From Acidobacteriota bacterium (GTDB lineage Bacteria; Acidobacteriota; Terriglobia; Bryobacterales; Bryobacteraceae), in the NCBI GenBank assembly GCA_947505565.1, contig CANNLB010000204.1:1-5968 (forward strand): a stretch of DNA of 5,968 nucleotides, read 5' to 3'. The number at the start of each line of letters is the position of its first letter. Within the stretch, counting starts at the first letter, position 1. The notes beneath the pieces were generated by a model. That model did not search any database. It was not told the origin of the DNA and saw nothing but the letters and a program-made list of their open reading frames with translations. A program made the position numbers and the translations under genes. Below, piece after piece: positions 1 to 5,915 of the stretch.

Positions 1-2841
1 GTCGGCGGCTCGGTCTCCCAGGTCGAAACCGTCGGTGCCACCCTCAAAGAAATCATCGACGAACGCCGCATTACCGAACTCCCCCTCAATGGCCGCAACG
101 CCCTCCAACTCGTCCGTCTCATCCCGGGAGCCGTATCCGGTGCCGGCAACAACGGCCTCGGCCAAAACGAAGGCATCTCCGTCAACGGTGCGCGCGGCAC
201 CGCTAACAACTACCTCCTCGACGGCGGCGACAACAACGACCCCCAACTTAACACCGCCGCTCTCATCCCCAACCCCGACGCCCTCGAAGAGTTCAGCGTC
301 CAGACCAACAACTTCTCCGCCGAGTTCGGCCGCAACTCCGGCGCCATCGTCAATGCCGTCACCAAGTCGGGCACCAACCAGTTCCACGGCTCCGCCTACG
401 AGTTCGTGCGCAACGACATCATGGACGCCCGCAGCTTCTTCGCCCTCGAAAAAGGCAAGCTCCGCCGCAACCAGTTCGGCGGCTCCTTCGGCGGGCCCAT
501 CATCCGCGACCGGACGTTCTTCTTCGGCTCCTATGAAGGTCTGCGCGAACGCTCTGGCGCCACGTTCTCCGGTCTCACCGTCCCCACCCCCGCCATGCGC
601 GCCGGCAACTTCTCTTCCTTCGCTCGCCTCCCCAACGACCCCGCCACTAACCAACCCTTCCCCGGCGGCCTCATCCCCGCCTCCCGCTTCGACCCCGCCT
701 CCGTCGCCTTTCTCGACAAACTCCAAGTTCCGCTCCCCAACGCTTCCAACAACCGTTTCATCTTCAACCGACCCAACCGGGTCGACGCCAACCAATACAT
801 CGGCCGCGTCGACCACTCCATCTCCTCCGCCCAACGCCTCTCCGGCCGCATTTTCTTGAGCAAGAGCGCCGAATCCAACACCGCCGGCCTACCTGTCCTC
901 CACGCCCAAAACGCCTTCGACAGTTGGAATATCCAGGGCCAACACACCTGGACCATCTCCCCCGGTCTCCTCGGTTCCGGCCAGGTCACGGTCAACCGAA
1001 CCAACATCGACCGCGGCCCCCTCCCGTTTGGCTCGGCCGACGGCATCAACTACTCCGACCTCGGCATCAAGGTCAACCGCGGCGGCCCCGACGCCAAACT
1101 CGTCCCCCATTACCGCGGCGCCGTCAACGGCTACTGGAACCTCAACCAGGACAACTTAGTCACCATCGACCGCCGCACTTACCAGGGAACTTACACTCTC
1201 GCCTGGATCCATGGCCGCCATCAAATCAAGGTCGGCGGCGAATACCGCTACAGCTTCTCCGACCGCGTCACCGCCAACGGCATCGACCCCCAGTTCACCT
1301 TCGACGGCCGCTTCAGCAACGAAGCCTTTGCCGACTTCCTTCTTGGCCGCCCCGCCTCCATGCTCCAAGGCTCCGTCCGTCTCAACCGCAACGCCAATCA
1401 CGCGCCGTCCTTCTTCGCCCACGACGACATCAAAATCTCGAAAAACCTCACCCTCAGCCTTGGCGTCCGCTGGGAGCCGTACCTGCCCTTCTTCGCCACC
1501 AACGATGAACTCACGGTCTTCCGCCCCGGCCAGCAATCCACCGTCTTCCCCAGCGCCCCGCAAGGCCTTCTCTACGTAGGCGACAAGGGCGTCCAACGCG
1601 GCGGTACCGACACCGATTGGAACAACATCGCCCCCCGCTTCGGCCTCGCCTGGCGCCCCGGCGGCTCCACCAAAACCAGCGTCCGCGCCGGCTACGGGGT
1701 TTTCTTCGATACCCCCCGCTTCCACATGCTCAGCCACTTCGTGAACTCCCCGCCCTTCTCCTTCCAAACCACCATTAACCAACCGGCCAGCTTCTCCGAC
1801 CCCTATCGTGGCACCACCAACCCATTCCCCTACGCCCCTCCCACCACCGCCGACGAACGCGCCCGCTACCGCTTCACCCTCCCCGCCACCGTCGGCCTAT
1901 CGATCGACCCCGACCTCGCCACCTCCTATCTCCAGCAGTGGAACCTCAACGTCCAGCGCGAACTCGCCGCCGGCTTCACCGCCACCGTTGCCTACGTCGC
2001 CTCCAAGGGCTCCAAACTCGCCATCCGCACCGAAGCCAACCCCGCCCTCTTCGGCCCCGGGGCTACCACCGCCAACATTAACGCCCGCCGCATCTACGCC
2101 CCCACCTTCCAAAGCATTCTCAACTATCAGTCGAACGTCAACTCCAGCTACCACTCCATCCAGACCACCCTCAACAAACGGTTCTCGAAAGGCTACACGA
2201 TCCTAGCCAGCTACACCTATGGTCGCTCCATCGATCTCAGTTCCCTCGAAGTCGACGGCTTCAACGGCCAGGACCCCCGCAACCTCAGCGCCGACAAAGG
2301 CCTCTCCGATTTCGACATCCGCCAGCGCTTCGTCTCCAGCTTTCTCTGGGACATCCCCGGCCCCCAAAACGGCCGCGCCAAATGGATCCTCGGTGGTTGG
2401 CAGACCAACGGCATCTTCTCCGCCCAAACCGGCAGCCCCATCAATATCGTCTCCGGCAGCGACCGCGCTCTCTCCGGCACCGGCACTCAGCGCGCCAACC
2501 TGATCGGGAACCCCTATCTCCCTTCCGGCCGCTCCCGCGATGAGCAAATGGCCGGCTACTTCAACCCCGCCGCCCTCGCCATCCCCGCCCTCGGCACCTA
2601 CGGCAATTTCGGTCGCAACGTCCTTCAGGGCCCCGGCAGTTACAACCTAGATTTCGCCATCTTTAAAGGCTTCCGCTTCGCCGAACGCCGCGAACTCCAA
2701 TATCGCTGGGAGATGTTCAACGCCCTCAACCACGCCAACCTGGGCAACCCGCGGGCCAACATCGGCGCCGTCCGGCCGGGCCAGATCGATTCCACCTCCG
2801 CCGCCCGCATCATGCAGATGGGCCTCCGCTTCGTTTTCTAG
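1..2841 (+). CDS. TonB-dependent receptor, Oar-like, N-terminus cut by window edge
   Basis: This is an outer-membrane beta-barrel receptor that would import a bulky substrate, probably an oligosaccharide or peptide, using energy from TonB/ExbBD. Frame 1 is open from the first base to the TAG at 2839-2841, giving 946 residues; the Met at 406 is internal and is not the start. Visible parts in order: the plug motif ELPLNGRN at residues 26-33, LLDGGDNND at 72-80, the typical NQFGGSFGGPI start of the barrel at about 157-167, and the late-barrel motif FNALNHANLGNP at 906-917. The protein ends in GLRFVF, and a terminal Phe is the usual barrel-assembly signal. Relatives in Acidobacteriota normally run to about 1,050-1,200 residues, so the signal peptide and the carboxypeptidase-regulatory-like domain are probably off the left edge. 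The stop overlaps that of the convergent lipoprotein gene. Codons are strongly C-ending. The family is clear; the substrate is unknown. Confidence 0.95.
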   Translation, partial: VGGSVSQVETVGATLKEIIDERRITELPLNGRNALQLVRLIPGAVSGAGNNGLGQNEGISVNGARGTANNYLLDGGDNNDPQLNTAALIPNPDALEEFSVQTNNFSAEFGRNSGAIVNAVTKSGTNQFHGSAYEFVRNDIMDARSFFALEKGKLRRNQFGGSFGGPIIRDRTFFFGSYEGLRERSGATFSGLTVPTPAMRAGNFSSFARLPNDPATNQPFPGGLIPASRFDPASVAFLDKLQVPLPNASNNRFIFNRPNRVDANQYIGRVDHSISSAQRLSGRIFLSKSAESNTAGLPVLHAQNAFDSWNIQGQHTWTISPGLLGSGQVTVNRTNIDRGPLPFGSADGINYSDLGIKVNRGGPDAKLVPHYRGAVNGYWNLNQDNLVTIDRRTYQGTYTLAWIHGRHQIKVGGEYRYSFSDRVTANGIDPQFTFDGRFSNEAFADFLLGRPASMLQGSVRLNRNANHAPSFFAHDDIKISKNLTLSLGVRWEPYLPFFATNDELTVFRPGQQSTVFPSAPQGLLYVGDKGVQRGGTDTDWNNIAPRFGLAWRPGGSTKTSVRAGYGVFFDTPRFHMLSHFVNSPPFSFQTTINQPASFSDPYRGTTNPFPYAPPTTADERARYRFTLPATVGLSIDPDLATSYLQQWNLNVQRELAAGFTATVAYVASKGSKLAIRTEANPALFGPGATTANINARRIYAPTFQSILNYQSNVNSSYHSIQTTLNKRFSKGYTILASYTYGRSIDLSSLEVDGFNGQDPRNLSADKGLSDFDIRQRFVSSFLWDIPGPQNGRAKWILGGWQTNGIFSAQTGSPINIVSGSDRALSGTGTQRANLIGNPYLPSGRSRDEQMAGYFNPAALAIPALGTYGNFGRNVLQGPGSYNLDFAIFKGFRFAERRELQYRWEMFNALNHANLGNPRANIGAVRPGQIDSTSAARIMQMGLRFVF

Positions 2842-3809
2842 CGCCGAGTCCCCGCCACGTCGTTCTTGAACTGGTACAAGCCTTTGCCTGCCGTGACGTA
2901 GAGCGTCATATTCTCCGGCCCCGCGAAGGTGCAGTTGGTCACCGTATCTTCCGGTACCGCGATGAACTTCACGAGTTTGCCATCCGGCGAAAACACATGC
3001 ACGCCCGCCTTCGTATCCAGCGTCTCCGTCGTTCCCCGCTTCTGGTGCAACCCCGCCACGGCGTAAAGATTCCCTTTCGTGTCCATGCACATTCCATCGG
3101 CACTGCGCCCGGGATAGAAGTTGTGGAACACCCGCATCTTGCTCACCGACCCGTCCTCCCCTAAATCGTAAGCCCGCAGCATCCGCGCCCCGCCTTCCTG
3201 GTTGTTGGCCTCGACAAGGTACAGCGTCTTATCATCGGGAGCGATCATGATGCCGTTCGGTCGTTGCACCTCCGGAGCGGCCAACAGCCGCGTCAGTTTC
3301 TTATCGGAGTCGATCCGGTACACTGCGCCGCCGATCATGTCGGTAAAGTAGAGCCGTCCCTTGGCGTCCATCGTCACGTCGTTGGGCCCCACAAACGGTT
3401 TGCCCTCGTAGCTGTCGGTGAGCACCTCTACCGTTCCCGTTTTCAGATCGGTCCGCGTGACCCGCGGCTTCATCTCAACCGCCGCGTGCGGCGATCCCCC
3501 AAACTGTGCCCCCTTTAATGACGCCCCCTCGGCTGCCACCAACCGGCCCTCGCTATCGAACAGCAACCCGTTCGCCGTATTACTACCCTCCCGAAACACG
3601 CTCAGCTTGCCCTCCACGGATAGCTTCATAATCCGCTGGTTGATGATCTCGGAGAAATAGACATTGCCCGCGGCGTCAGCTGTCGGCCCCTCGGTGAACG
3701 AGGTAATGGTGGCCGCGGTCGCCTCCAGTTGCCCGGGAGCGGTCGCCATCTCGGGCGCGGCGGCGCAACCAGCCAGCAGCAGAATCGCCAAACTCAATGT
3801 CAGTCGCAT
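2838..3809 (-). CDS. SMP-30/gluconolactonase-like lipoprotein
   Basis: This is a six-bladed beta-propeller of the SMP-30/gluconolactonase/LRE-like family, 323 residues. Members use one divalent metal to hydrolyse sugar lactones or related esters. The N-terminus is a lipoprotein signal: MRLTLSLAILLL followed by the lipobox LAGC with Cys15. Residue +2 is Ala, so outer-membrane sorting is likely. Repeated blade motifs are visible: EGPTADAAGNVYFSE (40-54), GPNDVTMDAKGRLYFTD (141-157), RPNGIMIAPDDKTLYLVE (183-200), SADGMCMDTKGNLYAV (from 236) and TNCTFAGPENMTLYVTA near the end. By position, Glu40, Asn185 and Asp238 match the family's metal ligands and Asn143 the substrate-site Asn, so the active site looks intact. 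The start is fixed by the signal peptide. There is no clear Shine-Dalgarno sequence; a TATGAT box lies 8 bases before the ATG. Leucine codons are mainly CTG and TTG, unlike the CTC of the + strand genes. True substrate unknown. Confidence 0.92.
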   Translation of the reverse strand: MRLTLSLAILLLAGCAAAPEMATAPGQLEATAATITSFTEGPTADAAGNVYFSEIINQRIMKLSVEGKLSVFREGSNTANGLLFDSEGRLVAAEGASLKGAQFGGSPHAAVEMKPRVTRTDLKTGTVEVLTDSYEGKPFVGPNDVTMDAKGRLYFTDMIGGAVYRIDSDKKLTRLLAAPEVQRPNGIMIAPDDKTLYLVEANNQEGGARMLRAYDLGEDGSVSKMRVFHNFYPGRSADGMCMDTKGNLYAVAGLHQKRGTTETLDTKAGVHVFSPDGKLVKFIAVPEDTVTNCTFAGPENMTLYVTAGKGLYQFKNDVAGTRR

Positions 3810-3817
3810 AGGGGTCC

Positions 3818-3823
3818 ATCATA
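3818..3823 (-). promoter_or_regulatory. -10-like box TATGAT close to the lipoprotein start
   Basis: Read on the minus strand, TATGAT matches TATAAT at five of six positions and ends 8 bases before the ATG at 3809. A transcript from it would start about 1-3 bases before the ATG, giving a leaderless or nearly leaderless mRNA, which fits the missing Shine-Dalgarno sequence. No good -35 hexamer is seen; TTTGCT 16 bases upstream is a weak candidate. This is inferred from sequence only. Confidence 0.4.
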
Positions 3824-3891
3824 TCGCGTCGGGTCAAAAAGCAAACTTGACATGCTCGGGATAAGATCAGACGCCGCCGAAAATATCATAT

Positions 3892-3900
3892 AGAAGGAGG
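3892..3900 (+). promoter_or_regulatory. Strong Shine-Dalgarno sequence of the hsp20 remnant
   Basis: AGAAGGAGG contains a full AGGAGG core at 3895-3900 and is the only strong ribosome-binding site in the window. It lies just before the reading frame that encodes Hsp20, but no ATG, GTG or TTG in that frame follows at the usual 5-9 bases. The first possible start is ATT at 3916, 15 bases after the core. The site therefore supports a once-functional gene whose start codon has been lost or altered. Confidence 0.65.
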
Positions 3901-3960
3901 AAAGCTGACCGGCTCATTCATAAACTCTCACCGTTCAATACCTGGAACGATTTCTCCTTT
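3893..3960 (+). promoter_or_regulatory. Possible RNA helix hiding the hsp20 Shine-Dalgarno sequence
   Basis: Bases 3893-3902 (GAAGGAGGAA) can pair with 3951-3960 (TTTCTCCTTT) over ten consecutive pairs. Eight are Watson-Crick and two are G-U wobbles, at 3893/3960 and 3900/3953. The loop is about 48 bases. The helix covers the whole SD core, as in RNA thermometers known from bacterial small heat-shock genes. Pairing by chance between a purine-rich SD and a pyrimidine-rich Phe/Ser/Pro codon run is a real alternative, and the long loop weakens the case. Confidence 0.25.
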
Positions 3961-4352
3961 CCCTTCCGACTCGTAGAGGATTCGCTCAAACACGCTGCCG
4001 ATGAAGCGAATCCGGTCGCCCAGACTTGGCTTCCCACCGTGGACATTCTGGAAGACGAGTTGCAACTCGTCATTACGGCCGATCTCCCTGGCATTGATCT
4101 TGCCGAGATCGATATCCGTCTCGAAAACGGCAACCTGATCGTCAAGGGCCAACGGGACATCGCCCGAAGGCCGAAAAAGCCAGCTGTCATTGCATCGAGC
4201 GAACCTACGGCAAGTTCGCCCGTTCGTTCTCGATGCCGGAGACGGTCGATCCGAAAAAGGTGTTCGCCGACGGCAAAAACGGCGGCCTGCAGATCACCCT
4301 GGGCAGGAAGGAACTCGCCAACCCGCGAGCGACCCAAGTCCAAGTCGGCTAA
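3916..4352 (+). pseudogene. Hsp20 small heat-shock protein, frameshifted and lacking a normal start
   Basis: This encodes an Hsp20/alpha-crystallin chaperone, which in intact form holds unfolding proteins as an ATP-independent oligomer in the cytoplasm. Frame 1 from 3916 reads a short N-terminal arm (LSPFNTWNDF...) and then the start of the crystallin domain: TWLPTVDILEDELQLVI, ADLPGIDLAEIDIRLENG and NLIVKGQRD. At the A5 run 4174-4178 the homology moves to frame 3, which continues with CIERTYGKFARSFSMPETVD, KKVFADGKNGGLQITLGRK and a C-terminal V-x-V tail (TQVQVG), ending at TAA 4350-4352. One extra A in the run would join both halves into one protein of about 145 residues. A perfect SD lies upstream, but the only nearby start candidate is ATT at 3916; GTG at 4039 would remove the N-terminal arm and has no SD. 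A sequencing error could explain the frameshift but not the absent start. The family is certain; loss of function is likely. Confidence 0.85.
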
Positions 4353-4440
4353 CCGCCAACCGAATGGACCGGGGCCCAACGTCCCCGATAGCCCAACCTC
4401 GCCGGGCAAGCACCCAAACATGGGATTCTCGGGATGGGCC
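4353..4440 (+). other. Short spacer between hsp20 and vapB remnants
   Basis: No gene of its own is seen in these 88 bases. A weak inverted repeat, CGGGG at 4370-4374 and CCCCG at 4383-4387 with an 8-base loop, lacks a T tract and is not a convincing terminator. An ATG at 4420 is in frame with vapB and would add seven residues, but the vapB family start MKTSFE fits 4441 better. No Shine-Dalgarno or -10-like sequence is evident before either codon. Confidence 0.5.
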
Positions 4441-4665
4441 ATGAAAACAAGTTTTGAGATCCCAGACGCCCTTTGGCATCAAGCCGAAGCCTCTGCCGCC
4501 GAGCAAGACCTCTCCCGGCGCGAGCTAGGCGCCCTTGCCCTCGCCGAAAAACTTCGCCGCCCGTCAAATGCCGAAAAGCCTTGGATGAAGAGCTTCGGCA
4601 AACTCCGCGGCTTGCACGCCGAGAACGTCCGGATTGACCCACTCATCCGCGATGAGTTCGGGCTA
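4441..4665 (+). pseudogene. vapB: VapB-type antitoxin, C-terminal end lost, fused to vapC
   Basis: This is the antitoxin half of a VapBC module. It would normally bind and block the VapC nuclease and repress its own operon. MKTSFEIPDALWHQ opens like a ribbon-helix-helix DNA-binding domain: a strand at about 2-6 and helices at about 8-20 and 24-39, with SRRELGALALAEKL in the second. The tail PWMKSFGKLRGLHAENVRID followed by LIRDEF is the toxin-binding type of tail found with PIN-domain partners. Normal relatives continue a few residues past EF, often to an acidic and Trp-containing end, and stop. Here the frame runs from EFGL straight into the VapC start (VSLDTN) with no stop, so the 3' end of the gene appears deleted. 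As written, translation would continue out of frame with VapC to a stop at 5131-5133. ATG 4441 is chosen from family similarity. The DNA-binding half could still fold. Confidence 0.75.
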
Positions 4666-5017
4666 GTGAGCCTCGACACGAACCCCGTCTCCGCCCTCGC
4701 TGACACAGGCCAATGCACTAGGCCGCCCCGTAATTGTCATCGGCGAATATCGATAGGGCATCAACCAATCGCGACATCGGCTTCGCTATCAAGCCTGGCT
4801 GTCCGAACTGATCGGCATTGGCAACATCCTCGACGTGGATCTCGTCACCACAGATTTCAATACCGCCATCCGCGCCGAACTCAAAAGCCAAGGCCAGCCG
4901 ATACCCGCCAACGATATCTGGATCGCTGCCCTGGCTCGTCAACACTGGCTCCCCATCTTCAGCCGCGATCATCACTTCGACGCTGTCCCCGGACTCCGCC
5001 GCCTCTCCTGGCCCTAG
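4666..5017 (+). pseudogene. vapC: VapC-type PIN-domain toxin, broken by frameshift and amber stop
   Basis: Intact VapC is a Mg-dependent PIN-domain ribonuclease that cuts tRNA or rRNA and stops translation. GTG at 4666 begins VSLDTNPVSALAD in frame 1, which carries the first catalytic Asp (codon 4675). At about 4705-4709 the homology jumps to frame 2, continuing ANALGRPVIVIGEYR with the conserved Glu at 4745. A TAG at 4754-4756 stands where relatives have Tyr in GEYRYGI. Frame 2 then resumes with QSRHRLRYQAWLSELIGI, ELKSQGQPIPANDIWIAA (Asp at 4913) and FSRDHHFDAVPGLRRLSW (Asp at 4967), stopping at TAG 5015-5017. All four acidic positions of the PIN site remain recognisable. The stretch between LDTN and GEYR is shorter than usual by roughly ten residues, which suggests a small deletion. 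GTG 4835 could start a 60-residue C-terminal fragment, but it would lack the first two acidic residues. No active toxin is expected. Confidence 0.8.
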
Positions 5018-5025
5018 CCCTACGA

Positions 5026-5031
5026 TATTAT
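5026..5031 (+). promoter_or_regulatory. -10-like box TATTAT before the ThuA-domain gene
   Basis: TATTAT matches TATAAT at five of six positions and ends 7 bases before the ATG at 5039. It overlaps the alternative ATG at 5030. A transcript would begin within about two bases of ATG 5039, consistent with leaderless translation and with the absence of a Shine-Dalgarno sequence. No -35 hexamer is recognisable. Inferred from sequence only. Confidence 0.35.
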
Positions 5032-5038
5032 GATATTG

Positions 5039-5908
5039 ATGCTCTCACGCCGCGCTCTCCTCGCCGCCCTTCCGGCCCTGCCTCTTCTGGGCGCCCGCAA
5101 ACGGTCCGCCCTCATCGTCGACGGCCAGAATAACCACGCCTGGGCCGCCACCACGCCCCTCCTGAAACACTATCTTGAACAGACCGGCCTCTTCACCGTT
5201 GCCGTCTCCACGACGCCCCCCAAAGGCGGCGACATGCAGACTTACCGCCCAAAATTCTCCGCCTACGACGTCGTCGTCTTGAACTATAACGGCGAAGATT
5301 GGTCCAAAGAAACCGAAACCGATTTCGTCAAATACGTCGCCTCCGGCAAAGGTCTCGTCGTCGTCCACGCCGCCAACAACGCCTTCCCCACATGGCCCGA
5401 ATTTAACGAGATGATCGGCCTCGGCGGCTGGGGCAATCGCACCGAAAAAAGCGGCCCCTATCTCCGCCTCCGCGAAGGCAAATGGGTCACCGATACCCAA
5501 CCCGGCCGCGGCGGCAGCCACGGCGACCAACACGAATACCTCGTCACCCTCCGGGACCCCAACCACCCCATCACCAAGGGTCTCCCTCCCGAGTGGCTCC
5601 ACGCCAAGGACGAACTCTACGACCGTCTCCGCGGCCCCGCGAAGAACGTCCATATCCTCGCCTCCGCTTTCGCCCCCAAAGCCAAACGCGGCAGCGACGA
5701 GAACGAACCTCTCATCATGGTGCTCCCCTACGGCAAGGGCCGGGTTTTCCACACCTGCCTCGGCCACGGCGTCGACGCGATGACTTCGGTGGACTTCATC
5801 GTCACCTATCAACGCGGCACCGAATGGGCGACCACCGGCAAAGTCACCCAGAAACTCCCCGCCGACTTCCCCGGGAAAGACAAGGTTTCTCTCCGCCAGG
5901 CTAAGTGA
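5039..5908 (+). CDS. Secreted ThuA-domain protein
   Basis: This is a ThuA-like protein (trehalose-utilisation family) with a class I glutamine-amidotransferase-like fold, 289 residues from ATG 5039. Family members are linked to sugar use, but their chemistry is mostly unsettled. The N-terminus MLSRRALLAALPALPLLG has an arginine pair in an S-R-R-x-x-L context before a hydrophobic stretch, which suggests Tat (or Sec) export. The domain follows: RSALIVDGQNNHAW, then SAYDVVVLNYNGEDW, then GKGLVVVHAANNAFPTW at the position of the amidotransferase elbow, GSHGDQHEYLVTLRDPNHPI, HAKDELYDRL, and near the end YGKGRVFHTCLGHGVDAM. The His in place of a nucleophilic Cys at VVHAANN argues against amidotransferase activity. 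The protein is complete and ends at TGA 5906-5908. ATG 5030 in the same frame would only add Met-Ile-Leu; 5039 is preferred because it begins the signal peptide directly and sits 7 bases after a -10-like box. It probably belongs with other envelope sugar-use genes nearby. Confidence 0.92.
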   Translation: MLSRRALLAALPALPLLGARKRSALIVDGQNNHAWAATTPLLKHYLEQTGLFTVAVSTTPPKGGDMQTYRPKFSAYDVVVLNYNGEDWSKETETDFVKYVASGKGLVVVHAANNAFPTWPEFNEMIGLGGWGNRTEKSGPYLRLREGKWVTDTQPGRGGSHGDQHEYLVTLRDPNHPITKGLPPEWLHAKDELYDRLRGPAKNVHILASAFAPKAKRGSDENEPLIMVLPYGKGRVFHTCLGHGVDAMTSVDFIVTYQRGTEWATTGKVTQKLPADFPGKDKVSLRQAK

Positions 5909-5914
5909 TAGAAT
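5909..5914 (+). promoter_or_regulatory. -10-like box TAGAAT before the last gene
   Basis: TAGAAT matches TATAAT at five of six positions, begins right after the ThuA-domain stop codon and ends 10 bases before ATG 5925. It would give a leader of about 4 bases. No -35 hexamer is clear; the 17-base position reads TTTCTC. Alternatively the last gene is simply read through from the ThuA-domain gene, 16 bases upstream. Confidence 0.35.
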
Positions 5915-5915
5915 C

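Larger units (their letters stand above)
3810..3915. other. Divergent intergenic region between lipoprotein gene and hsp20 remnant
   Basis: These 106 bases separate the divergent lipoprotein gene and the Hsp20 remnant, and are more AT-rich than the flanking genes. They hold the minus-strand TATGAT box, a plus-strand TTGACA at 3847-3852, and the Hsp20 Shine-Dalgarno sequence near the right end. TTGACA has no -10 at a normal distance: TAAGAT at 3862-3867 is only 9 bases on, and TATCAT at 3884-3889 is 31 bases on. CTTGACA followed by ATAAG is faintly like an HspR/HAIR operator, but the second half matches poorly. No stable terminator-type hairpin is seen. Confidence 0.5.

Noticed and set aside
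35..859. Open frame of 274 codons rich in Ser, Pro, Thr and Ala inside the receptor gene
   Set aside because: It is a shadow of the C-rich receptor frame. Its composition is low-complexity, it resembles no family, and frame 1 carries clear receptor motifs over the same bases.
1156..1782. 208-codon antisense frame in the receptor gene
   Set aside because: Gly/Ala/Glu-rich shadow with no family features; the antisense of strongly C-ending codons rarely contains stops.
3846..3867. TTGACA plus TAAGAT as a sigma-70 promoter, or CTTGACA...ATAAG as a HAIR operator, for hsp20
   Set aside because: The spacing between the two hexamers is only 9 bases, and the second half-site matches the reverse complement of the first at only about half of positions.
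4370..4387. CGGGG/CCCCG inverted repeat after the hsp20 remnant as a terminator
   Set aside because: The stem is only 5 bp with an 8-base loop and no T tract follows, so it is not distinguishable from chance in GC-rich DNA.
4835..5017. A separate 60-residue gene from GTG 4835
   Set aside because: It is the C-terminal half of the PIN domain, in the same frame as the preceding homology. It has no Shine-Dalgarno sequence, so it is a fragment of the vapC remnant rather than its own gene.
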